Assembly (NCBI RefSeq): GCF_001866135.1
Contig: NZ_MODW01000002.1
Coordinates: forward strand, 580,917-644,916
Direction: 5' to 3'
Origin: Microbacterium sp. LCT-H2
Lineage (GTDB): Bacteria > Actinomycetota > Actinomycetes > Actinomycetales > Microbacteriaceae
DNA: 64,000 nt
The notes beneath the pieces are model-generated. The model searched no databases. It was given only the letters and a program-made list of their open reading frames with translations, and was not told where the DNA came from. Below, one piece after another: positions 34,787 through 43,971 of the stretch; the stretch's first letter is position 1, and every line of letters starts with the position of its first letter. Position numbers and translations under genes: made by a program.

Positions 34787-36487
34787 TCAGCCGCCCGCGG
34801 TGAGTGCGAGCAGCTTCTCCTTCACCTGCCGGCGCAGCACCTTGCCGATCAGCGACTTCGGCAGCTCCTCGACGATGAACACGCGGCGCGGCACCTTGTA
34901 CGGCGTGAGGATGCTGCGCGCATACTCGCGGATCGCCTCCACGTCGACGTCGGCACCGGGATCGACGACGATGGCCGCGACGACCTCTTCGCCCGAGTGG
35001 TCGCTGGGCAGCCCGACGACCGCCGCGTCGGCGACCGACGGATGCTGGCGCAGCGCGTTCTCCACCTCGGTCGGGGCGACGTTGAAGCCGCCGGTGATGA
35101 TGAGCTCCTTGATGCGGTCGACGATGCGCACGAAGCCGCCGTCGTCGATCGTGACGATGTCGCCCGTCCGGTACCAGCCATCGACGAACACAGCCTCGGT
35201 CTCCTCGGGCTTGCCGTAGTAGCCGGAGAACACCTGCGGGCCTCGCACGATGAGTTCGCCGGCGGAACCGGCCGGGACGTCCTCGGTGGGATTCTCCGGA
35301 TCGACGACGCGGCACTCCGTGCCCGGGAGAGGGAGTCCTACGGTGCCGGGAACCCGGTTGTCGGCGACCGGGTTCGCCATGAGGACGGGCGAGCACTCGC
35401 TCAGCCCGTAGCCCTCGACGAGGTAGCCGTGCGTGGCGGCCTCGAACGGGACGACGAGCTCGTGCGGCAGCGCCATCGCGCCGGAGATCGCGACCTCGAT
35501 GCCCTCGAGGGAGACGCCCTTGGCGTTCGCGGCGGCGAGAAGCCGGTCGGCGATGGGTGGGACGAGCGGGAGGAACGTCGCCGGATGCTTCTTGACGACG
35601 TCGAGCACGAGGTCCGGGTCGAACTTCGGGAACAGCACCAGACGCGCGCCCATCGACATCGCGAAGGTGAGGCAGAGCGTCAGTCCGTAGGCGTGGAACA
35701 TGGGCAGCACGGCGTACACGACGCAGCCCTTGCCGCGCTGGATCGACGGCACCCAGGCCTGGGACTGTGCGGCGTTGGCGAGGAGGTTGCGGTGCGTGAG
35801 GGCGGCGCCCTTCGGCGTGCCGGTGGTCCCGGACGTGTACTGGATGATCGCCAGGTCGTCCGTGCCCGGCTGGGGATGCGAGGCGGGGATCGGGTCACCG
35901 GCGAGCACCGACTCCCAGAGCACGGTGCCGCGGACGCGCTCGGTCAGCGCAGCCCGCGACTCCCTCGCCTTCGCGACCGGCAGCCGGAGGGCGAAGCGGG
36001 TGAGGGCCGGCATCGCGCGCGTGACGTCCACGGACACGAGGGTCGAGACGGCCAAGTCGCTCGGGAACTCCTGGACTGTCGCGACGACCTTGTTCCAGAC
36101 GATCGCGTGCTTGGCCCCGTGGTCCTCGAACTGCTTGCGCAGTTCGCGAGGGGTGTAGAGCGGGTTGTGCTCGACCACGACCGCACCGAGCCGCAGCACG
36201 GCGTAGAACGCGATGATGTGCTGCGGGCAGTTCGGCAGGACGATGGCGACCGGGTCACCGGCGCGGACGCCGAGATCACGGAGCCCCGCCGCGGCGCGAT
36301 CGATCGCCTCCTGCAGCTGCGCGTAGGTGGTCTCCCGGCCGAAGAACTGCAGGGCCGGGGCATCCGGGTAGTCCCTGGCTGATGCGGCGACGATGTCCAC
36401 GAGGGAGCCGCTGACGGGGGCGAGGTCCTCCGGAACGCCGTCGGCGTAGCTGGCGATCCACGGGCGAGGGGGCTGGAACGTGCTCAC
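34787..36487 (-). CDS. long-chain fatty-acid CoA ligase-like AMP-binding enzyme
   Basis: A 566-residue ANL superfamily enzyme that activates a carboxylic acid to its CoA ester through an acyl-AMP. P-loop IIQYTSGTTGTPKGAALTHRN, VEGYGLSECSPV (A5 type), GWYRTGDIVTIDDGGFVRIVDR (A7-A8), and the C-terminal catalytic Lys in ELPKSLIGKVLRRQ. Full length and all motifs fit FadD-type long-chain ligases; the exact chain length is unknown. GTG start with TAAGCT 6 bases upstream. It diverges from gatC. Confidence 0.9.
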   Translation of the reverse strand: MSTFQPPRPWIASYADGVPEDLAPVSGSLVDIVAASARDYPDAPALQFFGRETTYAQLQEAIDRAAAGLRDLGVRAGDPVAIVLPNCPQHIIAFYAVLRLGAVVVEHNPLYTPRELRKQFEDHGAKHAIVWNKVVATVQEFPSDLAVSTLVSVDVTRAMPALTRFALRLPVAKARESRAALTERVRGTVLWESVLAGDPIPASHPQPGTDDLAIIQYTSGTTGTPKGAALTHRNLLANAAQSQAWVPSIQRGKGCVVYAVLPMFHAYGLTLCLTFAMSMGARLVLFPKFDPDLVLDVVKKHPATFLPLVPPIADRLLAAANAKGVSLEGIEVAISGAMALPHELVVPFEAATHGYLVEGYGLSECSPVLMANPVADNRVPGTVGLPLPGTECRVVDPENPTEDVPAGSAGELIVRGPQVFSGYYGKPEETEAVFVDGWYRTGDIVTIDDGGFVRIVDRIKELIITGGFNVAPTEVENALRQHPSVADAAVVGLPSDHSGEEVVAAIVVDPGADVDVEAIREYARSILTPYKVPRRVFIVEELPKSLIGKVLRRQVKEKLLALTAGG

Positions 36488-36493
36488 GCGCCC

Positions 36494-36499
36494 AGCTTA
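36494..36499 (-). promoter_or_regulatory. -10 hexamer TAAGCT, leaderless type, for the acyl-CoA ligase
   Basis: On the minus strand TAAGCT ends 6 bases before the GTG at 36487. Confidence 0.5.
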
Positions 36500-36539
36500 G
36501 GCGGGCCGCGCCGCGCCGAGCGGCGGGCGGCTCGCCAAC

Positions 36540-36545
36540 TAGACT
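36540..36545 (+). promoter_or_regulatory. -10 hexamer TAGACT, leaderless type, for gatC
   Basis: TAGACT ends 6 bases before the gatC GTG. Only about 40 bases separate it from the divergent hexamer of the acyl-CoA ligase gene. Confidence 0.5.
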
Positions 36546-36551
36546 GGGGGC

Positions 36552-36851
36552 GTGTCTGAAATCACCCCTGATCTTGTGCGCCATCTCGGCGTGCTCGCGC
36601 GCATCCAGCTGAACGACGACGAGGTGACGCGGCTCACGGGCCAGCTCGACGCCATCGTCGACAACATCGCCAAGGTGTCCGAGGTCGCGACCGCCGATGT
36701 CGCCGCGACCAGCCACCCGATCCCGCTGAGCAACGTGTTCCGTCCCGACGTGGTCGGCGAGACGCTCACGCACGAGCAGGTGCTGCAGAACGCCCCGGAC
36801 CAGGCCGACGGCCGGTTCCGCGTCACCGCGATCCTGGGAGAAGAGCAGTGA
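36552..36851 (+). CDS. gatC: Asp/Glu-tRNA amidotransferase subunit C
   Basis: A 99-residue subunit that stabilises GatA and links it to Gat[26 protein letters not shown] is the GatC N terminus, and the C-terminal half carries the FRPDVVG stretch. It starts at GTG and overlaps gatA by GTGA. gatC, gatA and gatB are complete and contiguous, as expected for an actinobacterium that makes Gln-tRNA (and possibly Asn-tRNA) by the indirect route. Confidence 0.93.
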   Translation: MSEITPDLVRHLGVLARIQLNDDEVTRLTGQLDAIVDNIAKVSEVATADVAATSHPIPLSNVFRPDVVGETLTHEQVLQNAPDQADGRFRVTAILGEEQ

Positions 36852-38365
36852 GCGACATCATCCGGCTGACCGCGGCGGAACTCGCCGACAAGCTCGCGAC
36901 GCGGGAGGTCTCCAGCGTCGAGGCCACGCAGGCGCACCTCGACCGCATCGCCCAGGTCGACGACGACGTCCATGCGTTCCTGCACGTCAACGAGCATGCC
37001 CTCGGCGCGGCGGCAGACATCGACGCTCGTCGCGCCGCGGGGGAGGACCTCGGGCCGATCGCCGGTGTCCCGCTCGCGATCAAGGACGTGCTCGTCACGA
37101 CGGATCAGCCGACCACGAGCGGCTCGCGGATCCTCGAGGGGTACCGCTCGCCGTACGACGCGACAGTCGTGGCCCGCTCCCGAGCTGCCGGCCTCATCGC
37201 GCTCGGCAAGACGAACATGGATGAGTTCGCGATGGGCTCCTCGACGGAGCACTCCGCCTACGGCCCGACCCGCAACCCCTGGGACCTCGACCGGATCCCC
37301 GGCGGCTCGGGTGGGGGCTCTGCCGCCGCCGTCGCCGCCTTCGAGGCACCGCTCGCCCTCGGCTCCGACACCGGCGGATCGATCCGCCAGCCTGCGCACG
37401 TGACCGGCACGGTCGGCGTGAAGCCGACCTACGGCGGCGTCAGCCGCTACGGTGCCATCGCGTTGGCGTCGAGCCTCGACCAGGTCGGCCCGGTCACCCG
37501 CACGGTGCTCGATGCGGGTCTGCTGCACGACGCGATCGGCGGCCACGACCCGAAGGACTCCACGTCGCTCGACGAGCAGTGGCCGTCCTTCGCGGCGGCT
37601 GCACGCGAGGGTGCGCGCGGGGACGGCCTCAAGGGTCTCCGCGTCGGCGTCATCCGCGAGCTTCCCGACAGCGGTTTCCAGCCGGGCGTCGCGGCCTCGT
37701 TCCGCAGCGCGCTGGCGCTGCTCGAGGCGCAGGGCGCCGAGATCGTCGAGATCGGTGCACCGCACTTCGAGTACGGCGTCGCGGCCTACTATCTGATCCT
37801 GCCGGCCGAGGCCTCGAGCAACCTGGCCAAGTTCGACTCGGTCCGCTTCGGCCTCCGGGTCACCCCGGCGGGCAACCCGACGGTGGAGGACGTGATGTCC
37901 GCGACCCGCGACGCCGGTTTCGGCGACGAGGTCAAGCGCCGCATCATCCTCGGCACCTACGCTCTGTCGGCCGGATACTACGACGCGTACTACGGCAGCG
38001 CGCAGAAGGTCCGCACGCTCATCCAGCAGGACTTCGCCGCGGCCTTCGCCGATGTCGACGTCATCGCCACGCCGTCGGCCCCGACCACGGCCTTCAAGCT
38101 CGGCGAGAAGATCGACGACCCGCTGCAGATGTACCTGAACGACATCACCACGATCCCGGCGAACCTCGCCGGTGTCCCCGGCATCTCGATCCCGAGCGGT
38201 CTCTCGGATGACGACGGGCTGCCCGTGGGCATCCAGTTCCTCGCTCCCGCGCGGGAGGACGCCCGCCTCTACCGGGTGGGTGCCGCCCTCGAGACGCTGC
38301 TCGTGGACTCCTGGGGCGCGCCGCTGCTGTCCCGTGCCCCCCAGCTGGAAGGAGGCGCGCGCTGA
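36848..38365 (+). CDS. gatA: Asp/Glu-tRNA amidotransferase subunit A
   Basis: A 505-residue amidase that frees ammonia from glutamine and passes it to GatB. The amidase signature has the catalytic Lys in [14 protein letters not shown] and the cis-Ser and nucleophile Ser in [16 protein letters not shown] (Ser-cisSer-Lys triad). The Gly/Ser-rich loop is [14 protein letters not shown], and [16 protein letters not shown] is near the C terminus. Start overlaps gatC (GTGA at 36848); end overlaps gatB by one base. Confidence 0.97.
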   Translation: MSDIIRLTAAELADKLATREVSSVEATQAHLDRIAQVDDDVHAFLHVNEHALGAAADIDARRAAGEDLGPIAGVPLAIKDVLVTTDQPTTSGSRILEGYRSPYDATVVARSRAAGLIALGKTNMDEFAMGSSTEHSAYGPTRNPWDLDRIPGGSGGGSAAAVAAFEAPLALGSDTGGSIRQPAHVTGTVGVKPTYGGVSRYGAIALASSLDQVGPVTRTVLDAGLLHDAIGGHDPKDSTSLDEQWPSFAAAAREGARGDGLKGLRVGVIRELPDSGFQPGVAASFRSALALLEAQGAEIVEIGAPHFEYGVAAYYLILPAEASSNLAKFDSVRFGLRVTPAGNPTVEDVMSATRDAGFGDEVKRRIILGTYALSAGYYDAYYGSAQKVRTLIQQDFAAAFADVDVIATPSAPTTAFKLGEKIDDPLQMYLNDITTIPANLAGVPGISIPSGLSDDDGLPVGIQFLAPAREDARLYRVGAALETLLVDSWGAPLLSRAPQLEGGAR

Positions 38366-39879
38366 TGGCCGCCGCCAAGCTCATGGACTTCGACAAGGCG
38401 CTCGAGCTGTTCGAGCCGGTCCTCGGATTCGAGGTGCACGTCGAGCTGAACACGAACACGAAGATGTTCTCCGACGCTCCCAACCCCGCGAACGAGGCGT
38501 ACCACGCGGCGGAGCCGAACACGCTGATCGCCCCCGTCGACCTGGGACTGCCCGGTGCGCTGCCGGTCGTCAACGAGACGGCCATCCGCTCGTCGATCAG
38601 CCTCGGCCTCGCGCTCGGCTGCTCGATCGCGGAGTCCAGCCGGTTCGCCCGGAAGAACTACTTCTACCCGGACCTCGGCAAGAACTACCAGATCTCCCAG
38701 TACGACGAGCCGATCGCCTTCGAGGGGTCGGTCGAGGTGGAGCTCGAGGACGGCACCATGGTGACGATCCCGATCGAGCGCGCGCACATGGAGGAGGACG
38801 CCGGCAAGCTCACGCACATGGGCGGCTCGACCGGCCGGATCCAGGGCGCCGAGTACTCGCTCGTCGACTACAACCGCGCCGGCGTCCCGCTCGTCGAGAT
38901 CGTGACGAAGACGATCTTCGGCACCGATCACCGGGCTCCCGAGGTCGCCAAGGCGTACGTCGCCGCGATCCGCGACATCGTCCGCGGACTCGGCATCTCC
39001 GAGGCTCGGCTGGAGCGCGGCAACCTGCGGTGCGACGCCAACGTCTCGCTCCGTCGTCGGGGTGAGGAGAAGCTCGGCACGCGCACGGAGACGAAGAACG
39101 TCAACTCCATGCGATCCGTGGAGCGCGCGGTGCGGTACGAGATCCAGCGTCAGGCGCAGATCCTCGCCGACGGCGGCACCATCATCCAGGAGACCCGGCA
39201 CTGGCACGAGGACACCGGGACCACCTCTCCCGGACGTCCGAAGTCGGACGCCGACGACTACCGGTATTTCCCCGAGCCGGATCTGCTTCCGGTGCAGCCG
39301 CCGCGCGAGCTGATCGAGGAGCTGCGCGCCGCCCTGCCCGAGCAGCCCGTCGCCCGTCGGCGCCGACTCATGGACGAGTGGGGCTTCACCCCGCTGGAGT
39401 TCCAGGACGTGCGCAACGGCGGTCTGCTCGATGTCGTCGAGGCCACGATCGCCGCCGGGGCCACGCCGGCCGCGGCACGGAAGTGGTGGACGGGGGAGAT
39501 CACCCGCCTCGCCAATGCGCAGGAGGAGGATGCGGTCGACCTCGTCAGCCCGGAGAACGTCGCGGCGCTGCAGCAGCTCGTCGACGCCGGGACGCTGACC
39601 GACAAGCTCGCACGCCAGGTGCTGGAGGGCGTGATCGCCGGTGAGGGCACGCCGCAGGAGGTCGTCGACGCACGCGGTCTCGCCGTGGTCTCGGACGACG
39701 GTGCGCTCATCGCGGCGATCGATGAGGCTCTCGCCGCCCAGCCCGATGTGATGGCCAAGATCCAGGACGGCAAGGTCCAGGCCGCGGGTGCCATCATCGG
39801 TGCGGTCATGAAGGCCATGAAGGGCCAGGCCGACGCCGCCCGCGTCCGCGAACTCATCCTCGAGCGCGCCGCGCAGTGA
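38365..39879 (+). CDS. gatB: Asp/Glu-tRNA amidotransferase subunit B
   Basis: A 504-residue subunit that phosphorylates and amidates the misacylated t[22 protein letters not shown] at the N terminus, then [46 protein letters not shown] and RCDANVSLR. The C-terminal helical and YqeY-like domain ([22 protein letters not shown]) binds tRNA. It starts within the gatA stop (TGATG). A strong terminator follows, closing the gatCAB operon. Confidence 0.97.
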   Translation: MAAAKLMDFDKALELFEPVLGFEVHVELNTNTKMFSDAPNPANEAYHAAEPNTLIAPVDLGLPGALPVVNETAIRSSISLGLALGCSIAESSRFARKNYFYPDLGKNYQISQYDEPIAFEGSVEVELEDGTMVTIPIERAHMEEDAGKLTHMGGSTGRIQGAEYSLVDYNRAGVPLVEIVTKTIFGTDHRAPEVAKAYVAAIRDIVRGLGISEARLERGNLRCDANVSLRRRGEEKLGTRTETKNVNSMRSVERAVRYEIQRQAQILADGGTIIQETRHWHEDTGTTSPGRPKSDADDYRYFPEPDLLPVQPPRELIEELRAALPEQPVARRRRLMDEWGFTPLEFQDVRNGGLLDVVEATIAAGATPAAARKWWTGEITRLANAQEEDAVDLVSPENVAALQQLVDAGTLTDKLARQVLEGVIAGEGTPQEVVDARGLAVVSDDGALIAAIDEALAAQPDVMAKIQDGKVQAAGAIIGAVMKAMKGQADAARVRELILERAAQ

Positions 39880-39885
39880 TTCTCG

Positions 39886-39916
39886 CCCCTGGGCCTCCAT
39901 GTCGGAGGCCCAGGGG
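39886..39916 (+). terminator. intrinsic terminator after gatB
   Basis: Perfect 13-bp stem (39886-39898 with 39904-39916) with loop ATGTC, 6 bases after the gatB stop. Its 3' arm touches the GACAAT hexamer in front of dinB. Confidence 0.85.
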
Positions 39917-39927
39917 ACAATGGATTC

Positions 39928-41184
39928 ATGGGACACGGTGATGGCAGAGGCCGCATGGTGTCCTCGGCCGATGCCGACGACTCCGGTACGCGCATCCTCC
40001 ACGTCGACATGGACGCGTTCTATGCGGCCGTCGAAGTGCTGGACGACCCGAGTCTCCGCGGACTGCCGCTGATCATCGGGGCTCCGGACGGGCGCTCCGT
40101 GGTCTCCAGCGCCTCCTACGAGGCGCGACGCTACGGCGTCCGTTCGGCCATGCCCGTGTCGCAGGCTCTCCGACTGTGCCCCACGGCACGGATCGTCCCG
40201 CCGCACTTCCACCGGTACCAAGAGGTCTCGCGGCAGGTGATGGCGATCTTCGAGTCGTTCACGCCGCTCGTGGAGCCGCTGTCGGTGGACGAGGCGTTCC
40301 TCGACGTACAGGGTGTGCGCCGGCTCTGGGGGAGCCCCGCCGGGATCGCGGCCCAGATCCGTGAGCGCGTCCTCGCGGAGGTCGGCATCACGTGCAGCGT
40401 CGGCGTGGCCGCGACCAAGCATGTGGCGAAGATGGCGTCGACCATGGCCAAGCCGGACGGGATGCTCGTGGTCGCGGAACACGACACTCTCGCCTTCCTC
40501 GCGCCGCGCCCCGTGCGAGCGCTGTGGGGCGTGGGGCCGAAGGCGGCGGAGGCACTGGAGGCCCGCGGCCTCCGCACGATCGGCGACCTCCGCACCGCAT
40601 CGCCCGAGATGCTGGACCGCGCCGTGGGGCCGGCGCTGAGCGCGAGGCTCGCGCAGCTGGCGCGGGGGGAGGACGCGCGTGCGGTCGACACGGAGCGCGT
40701 GGAGAAGAGCATCGGACACGAGGAGACCTTCGACCACGACGTCGCGGATCGTGCCTTCCTCCGCGCCGAGCTGCTGCGGCTGGCCGATCGCGTGGGCGCG
40801 CGCCTGCGCCGGGCCGGGTGGGAGACCGCCACGGTTGCGATCAAGATCCGCTTCGACGACTTCCGCACCGTCAGCCGCTCCCAGACATTGCCGGAGCCGA
40901 CCGCGGTCGGCCAGCGCATCGGCGAGGCAGCGCAGGGCCTGTTCGCGCTCATCGAGCGTCGTGATCCCATCCGCCTTGTGGGCGTCCGTGCCGAGAACCT
41001 CCGGCCCGCAGGAGGCAGCGCGCTGGCGCTGTGGGACGAGGACGAGGACTGGCGCAAGGTCGAAGGGGCCGTCGACGAGGCCATGGCGCGGTTCGGTTCG
41101 GCGACGATCAGCAGGGCGCGCCACATCGGACGCGGTGAAGGACGGGGCGCCGCGCGGCATCCGAAGGACCACGGCGTCGATTGA
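39928..41184 (+). CDS. dinB: DNA polymerase IV (Y family)
   Basis: A 418-residue translesion polymerase. Palm/finger motifs RILHVDMDAFYAAVEVLDDP, SSASYEARRYGVRSAMP and EPLSVDEAFLDVQGVRRLWG carry the catalytic carboxylates; HhH at GVGPKAAEALEARGL; the little-finger domain follows. The C terminus (RHPKDHGVD) lacks an obvious beta-clamp-binding pentapeptide, as in one class of actinobacterial DinB. The ATG at 39928 sits 6 bases after GACAAT; an ATG at 39955 is another option. No LexA-type box is visible upstream. Confidence 0.92.
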   Translation: MGHGDGRGRMVSSADADDSGTRILHVDMDAFYAAVEVLDDPSLRGLPLIIGAPDGRSVVSSASYEARRYGVRSAMPVSQALRLCPTARIVPPHFHRYQEVSRQVMAIFESFTPLVEPLSVDEAFLDVQGVRRLWGSPAGIAAQIRERVLAEVGITCSVGVAATKHVAKMASTMAKPDGMLVVAEHDTLAFLAPRPVRALWGVGPKAAEALEARGLRTIGDLRTASPEMLDRAVGPALSARLAQLARGEDARAVDTERVEKSIGHEETFDHDVADRAFLRAELLRLADRVGARLRRAGWETATVAIKIRFDDFRTVSRSQTLPEPTAVGQRIGEAAQGLFALIERRDPIRLVGVRAENLRPAGGSALALWDEDEDWRKVEGAVDEAMARFGSATISRARHIGRGEGRGAARHPKDHGVD

Positions 41185-41209
41185 CCGCGCGCCGCAGGCC
41201 GCCGTCGGC

Positions 41210-41215
41210 TACCGT
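41210..41215 (+). promoter_or_regulatory. -10 hexamer TACCGT, leaderless type
   Basis: TACCGT ends 6 bases before the ATG at 41222. A TTGACC at 41181 is too far (23 bases) to be its -35. Confidence 0.45.
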
Positions 41216-41221
41216 GGGAAC

Positions 41222-41539
41222 ATGCCGAACATTGCACTGGAACTCGGGAATCAGGTCGCGTCTTTCGGCGTGAAGAGCGCGTACGGGGAACCGCAGGAGA
41301 TCGATGGCGTCACCGTCACTCCGGTGGCGTTCACCTACGCGGGCTTCGGCGGAGCCAGCGGGGACGGCGGAGAAGGTGGCGGAGGTGGCGGCGTCTCGGT
41401 GCCGGTGGGCGTCTACGTCCGTCGTGAGGAGGGCCTGCGCTTCGAGCCGAACATCGTGACGCTCCTCGTCGTGGCCGTGCCCTTCGTCTGGGTCACCGGT
41501 CGGGCCCTCACGCGCATCATCCGTGCCCTCAAGAAGTGA
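41222..41539 (+). CDS. GerW/YtfJ-like small protein with C-terminal membrane helix
   Basis: A 105-residue protein. The pattern VTVTPVAFTYAGFGGASGDGG followed by a Gly run and VSVPVGVYVRREEGLRFEP resembles the GerW (YtfJ) sporulation-protein family. The C terminus adds a hydrophobic segment (NIVTLLVVAVPFVWVTGRAL). The organism is unlikely to sporulate, so the family name says little about the role. The next gene starts inside its last codons, so the two are coupled. Similarity is from the motif only. Confidence 0.7.
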   Translation: MPNIALELGNQVASFGVKSAYGEPQEIDGVTVTPVAFTYAGFGGASGDGGEGGGGGGVSVPVGVYVRREEGLRFEPNIVTLLVVAVPFVWVTGRALTRIIRALKK

Positions 41540-42104
41540 CGATGCGGTCGCAGCCGCCCTCTCGCAGGCCGCGACGCTGATCGTCGAGGACGTGCGCGCA
41601 CTCGCGGCGTCCAATCCTGTCGTGATCATCGACGGCGGAAGCGGCGCCGGCAAGACCTCCCTGGCTGCGCGCGTGGCACGCGCCTGGCCGGTCGCCGGTC
41701 GTGTGCAGGTGATCGCGCTGGATTCCCTGTATCCCGGATGGGACGGGCTGGACGGCGGCGCGGAGCGGGCCCTCGATGGCATCCTCCGGCCGCACGGGCG
41801 CGGCCTTCTCGGGGCCTGGCGTCGATGGGACTGGGAGCGCGGCGAGGAGGCGGAGACGCATGCGGTCGATCCCGCACTCGGCGTCATCGTCGAGGGCAGC
41901 GGGATCCTGCGTCCGTCCACCGCACGGCTGGCCGACGTCCGCGTCTGGGTGGAGTCCGGGGAGCACTCGCGCAAGTCGCGGGCTCTCGCGCGGGACGGAG
42001 ACACCTACCGCCCGCACTGGGACCGGTGGGCGGCGCAGGAGCGCCGTCACGTCGAGCGGGACAGCCCCCGCGAACTCGCCACGCGGGTGGTCGAGGTTCC
42101 CTGA
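41523..42104 (+). CDS. P-loop NTPase, uridine-kinase-like
   Basis: A 193-residue protein with Walker A VVIIDGGSGAGKTSLAARVA, then VIALDSLYPGWDGL, GVIVEGSGIL and an Arg-rich lid region (SRKSRALARDGDTYRPHWDRW). This matches the uridine kinase/AAA_18-like group often labelled ATP-binding protein; the substrate is unknown. The only reasonable start is the GTG at 41523, which overlaps the GerW-like gene by 17 bases. It has no ribosome site, so translation probably depends on the upstream gene. Convergent with the DUF2017 gene. Confidence 0.8.
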   Translation: MPSRSDDAVAAALSQAATLIVEDVRALAASNPVVIIDGGSGAGKTSLAARVARAWPVAGRVQVIALDSLYPGWDGLDGGAERALDGILRPHGRGLLGAWRRWDWERGEEAETHAVDPALGVIVEGSGILRPSTARLADVRVWVESGEHSRKSRALARDGDTYRPHWDRWAAQERRHVERDSPRELATRVVEVP

Positions 42105-42110
42105 GCGCAC

Positions 42111-42608
42111 TCAGCGGAGGGCGTCGGCGTCGCTCTCATCCACGGCTTCGATGAGGAGTTCGAGGCGGTATCCCAGCCAGTCGTACACCGCCTGACCGTC
42201 GCCGCCGACGTCGGGCGCGTCGTCGGTGATGCCGAGGCGCGTCGCGATCACGAGGCGGATGGCGGTGAGGGTGCGCAGCCAGGCGTCCACGTCTTCGCGG
42301 CGCACCAGAACGTCGCGGGAGACGCGGGCGTCCTCATCGGTCACCTCGGCGTCCGGATCGAACACCTGCAGCGACGCGCGCATCGTGCGGGCGTCGTGCA
42401 GGCGGCGATCGAGGAGATCCGCGCGGGTGGCCGACGCGAAGGCGACCGAAGCATCGTCGTCGTCCGGGTAGGCGTTCGGGGTGAGCCGTGCCACCCCGGG
42501 GTCATCCTGTTCGGTATCCCGGAGCAGTTCCATGAAGTCATCGACGAGCCGGGCCAGATGCATCCCCTCGATCGTGGCGACGGAGAGGGTGATCGGTGGG
42601 GTGTTCAT
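42111..42608 (-). CDS. DUF2017 family protein
   Basis: A 165-residue acidic helical protein of the DUF2017 family, with VDDFMELLRDTEQDDPGVAR-like sequence near the N terminus, RADLLDRRLHDARTM, VRREDVDAWLRTLTAIRLV and a C-terminal YDWLGYRLELLIEAV. In actinobacteria this family nearly always follows clpS, as here, and may take part in ClpS/ClpCP protein turnover. That is inference from position. The ATG at 42608 overlaps the clpS stop by 4 bases. Confidence 0.87.
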   Translation of the reverse strand: MNTPPITLSVATIEGMHLARLVDDFMELLRDTEQDDPGVARLTPNAYPDDDDASVAFASATRADLLDRRLHDARTMRASLQVFDPDAEVTDEDARVSRDVLVRREDVDAWLRTLTAIRLVIATRLGITDDAPDVGGDGQAVYDWLGYRLELLIEAVDESDADALR

Positions 42609-42904
42609 ACGGCCTTCCTGACGGTGGCCCAGAGCCCGTAGTCGTGCATCGCCTGCGCGTGCACCTCCATGGTCTCGCGGGGTCCGGTGGCCACGATCGC
42701 GTGTCCGTCGTGGTGGACGGCGAGCATGAGGCGGGTGGCATGCTCGCGGGTATAGCCGAAGTAGGTGCGGAAGACGCGGACGACGTAGCTCATCAGATTC
42801 ACCGGATCGTTCCACACGACGACCTCCCAGGGCTCCAGGGGCGCAGCGGAGAGATCGGTGGCTTCATCGATCTCGGGAAGAGCGGTCGACACGGTCAGGC
42901 CCAT
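42605..42904 (-). CDS. clpS: ATP-dependent Clp protease adaptor
   Basis: A 99-residue adaptor that delivers N-degron proteins to ClpC/ClpA. The core shows WEVVVWNDPVNLMSYVVRVF, the HATRLMLAVHHDGHAIV helix and the MEVHAQAMHDYGLWATV end. The Asn-Asp-x-x-Asn and hydrophobic pocket residues are conserved. Start uncertain: the ATG at 42904 overlaps the preceding gene by 10 bases; a GTG at 42892 would begin VSTALPEID. It lies between the zincin gene and DUF2017 and is probably co-transcribed with both. Confidence 0.92.
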   Translation of the reverse strand: MGLTVSTALPEIDEATDLSAAPLEPWEVVVWNDPVNLMSYVVRVFRTYFGYTREHATRLMLAVHHDGHAIVATGPRETMEVHAQAMHDYGLWATVRKAV

Positions 42905-43242
42905 CCGAGCTCGTGCAGGTGGGCGTCGTCGATGCCATGGAAGTGCGCGATCTCGTGGACGAGGGTGGTGTGGATCTCGTCGCGGAGTTCGTCGATGTCC
43001 TCGCATTGCGCGAGGTGCGGCTCCCGGTAGACGATGATGCGGTCGGGCAGCTCACCCATCCCGTACTGCGTGCGTTCCGGCAACGCGAGGCCGTCGTAGA
43101 GGCCGAGGAGATCCAGGCTCCCGTCCTCAGGACGGTCCTCCACGACGAACACGACGTTCTCGAGCTGCTCGACCATCTCGTCGGGCAGCTGGTCGAGCTC
43201 GTCGATCACGAGGGCCTCGAAGGCCGCGGCGTCCATGTCCAT
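42895..43242 (-). CDS. zincin-like metallopeptidase family protein
   Basis: A 115-residue protein with HEIAHFHGIDDAHLHELGW at the C terminus, a His-Glu-x-x-His zinc motif with a possible third ligand (Asp or His) a few residues on. This is the Zincin_1 (DUF1025) pattern found next to clpS in many actinobacteria. No signal peptide, so cytoplasmic. No substrate is known. The ATG at 43242 has a GGAGGGG ribosome site and, 7 bases upstream, a TAGGCT hexamer. Confidence 0.85.
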   Translation of the reverse strand: MDMDAAAFEALVIDELDQLPDEMVEQLENVVFVVEDRPEDGSLDLLGLYDGLALPERTQYGMGELPDRIIVYREPHLAQCEDIDELRDEIHTTLVHEIAHFHGIDDAHLHELGWA

Positions 43243-43249
43243 CCCCTCC

Positions 43250-43255
43250 AGCCTA
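43250..43255 (-). promoter_or_regulatory. -10 hexamer TAGGCT for the zincin-clpS-DUF2017 unit
   Basis: On the minus strand TAGGCT ends 7 bases before the ATG at 43242. The gap is GGAGGGG, which could also serve as ribosome site for a slightly longer transcript. Confidence 0.45.
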
Positions 43256-43274
43256 CGGGGGTGCGATGGGATCC

Positions 43275-43904
43275 TCAGTGCAGGAGGACGAGCAGCGCCG
43301 CGACGCCGATGAAGAGGCTTCCGAACACGGTGTTGAGGATCCGCTGGCCGCGCGGGGAGCGGGTGAGGCGCCGGAACGGGCGCGCCGCCGTGGCGAAGAA
43401 CCCCCACATCACCAGGACGTCGACGACCACGACGGTGGCGACAAGAGCCAGATACTGGGGAAGCGGAGGCTGATCGAGCCGGATGAACTGCGGGATGAAG
43501 GCGAGGAAGAAGACGATCGCCTTGGGATTCAGCAGGTTCACCCAGAACCCGCGGCGCATCATCGACCAGTGGCTCTCCCGGGCATCCACCGGATCCGGCG
43601 CGTCGTCGAGCGCCGGAGCGGGGCGGGTCAGGATCAACCGGATGCCGAGGTACACGAGGTAGGCGGCTCCGGCGTATCGGATGAGGTTGAACAACACGTC
43701 CGAGCGCGAGACGAGGAGCCCGACGCCCGCGGCGACGATCACGACATGCACGATGAGCGCGATCTGCTGGCCGATGATGCCCCAGATCGATCGTTTCCAG
43801 CCCTGCGTGAGGGAGTTGGACATCGTGTTGATCGCGCCGGCCCCCGGCGTGAAGCTGATCACCACGGATGCGGTGAGAAGAGAGAACCAGACCGCCAGTG
43901 ACAC
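43275..43904 (-). CDS. LysE/RhtB family exporter
   Basis: A 209-residue membrane protein with six predicted helices. The family start FTPGAGAINTMSNSLTQGWKRS is the LysE/RhtB signature (F-x-P-G-x(8)-G at the first helix), and AYLVYLGIRLIL and GFWVNLLNPKAIVFFLAF follow. The family exports amino acids such as lysine, homoserine or leucine; the substrate cannot be told. GTG start with TAGACT 6 bases upstream, after the terminator that follows tRNA-His. Confidence 0.88.
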   Translation of the reverse strand: MSLAVWFSLLTASVVISFTPGAGAINTMSNSLTQGWKRSIWGIIGQQIALIVHVVIVAAGVGLLVSRSDVLFNLIRYAGAAYLVYLGIRLILTRPAPALDDAPDPVDARESHWSMMRRGFWVNLLNPKAIVFFLAFIPQFIRLDQPPLPQYLALVATVVVVDVLVMWGFFATAARPFRRLTRSPRGQRILNTVFGSLFIGVAALLVLLH

Positions 43905-43910
43905 CAGGAC

Positions 43911-43916
43911 AGTCTA
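43911..43916 (-). promoter_or_regulatory. -10 hexamer TAGACT, leaderless type, for the LysE-family gene
   Basis: On the minus strand TAGACT ends 6 bases before the GTG at 43904. Confidence 0.5.
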
Positions 43917-43931
43917 GGGCCGCGGGAGAGG

Positions 43932-43968
43932 CGAAGAGGCTCGGACCAAACCGGTCCGAGCCTCTTCG
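43932..43968 (-). terminator. terminator after tRNA-His
   Basis: Perfect 16-bp stem (43932-43947 with 43953-43968) with loop AAACC, starting 3 bases after the tRNA-His CCA end. No T-run, which is common for actinobacterial terminators. Confidence 0.8.
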
Positions 43969-43971
43969 AGC

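Noticed and set aside
32880..36382. Plus-strand frames of 779 and 564 codons opposite the helicase and the acyl-CoA ligase
   Set aside because: Both are antisense shadows; the minus-strand products have all their family motifs.
39917..39927. LexA box upstream of dinB
   Set aside because: The short gap between the terminator hairpin and the dinB start has no GAAC-N4-GTTC-like sequence.
38269..41172. 967-codon minus-strand frame opposite gatB and dinB
   Set aside because: Shadow of two unmistakable plus-strand genes; composition is typical of an antisense frame.
41181..41215. TTGACC ... TACCGT as a full promoter before the GerW-like gene
   Set aside because: The spacer is 23 bases, too long for a sigma-A promoter. 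Only the -10-like hexamer is reported.
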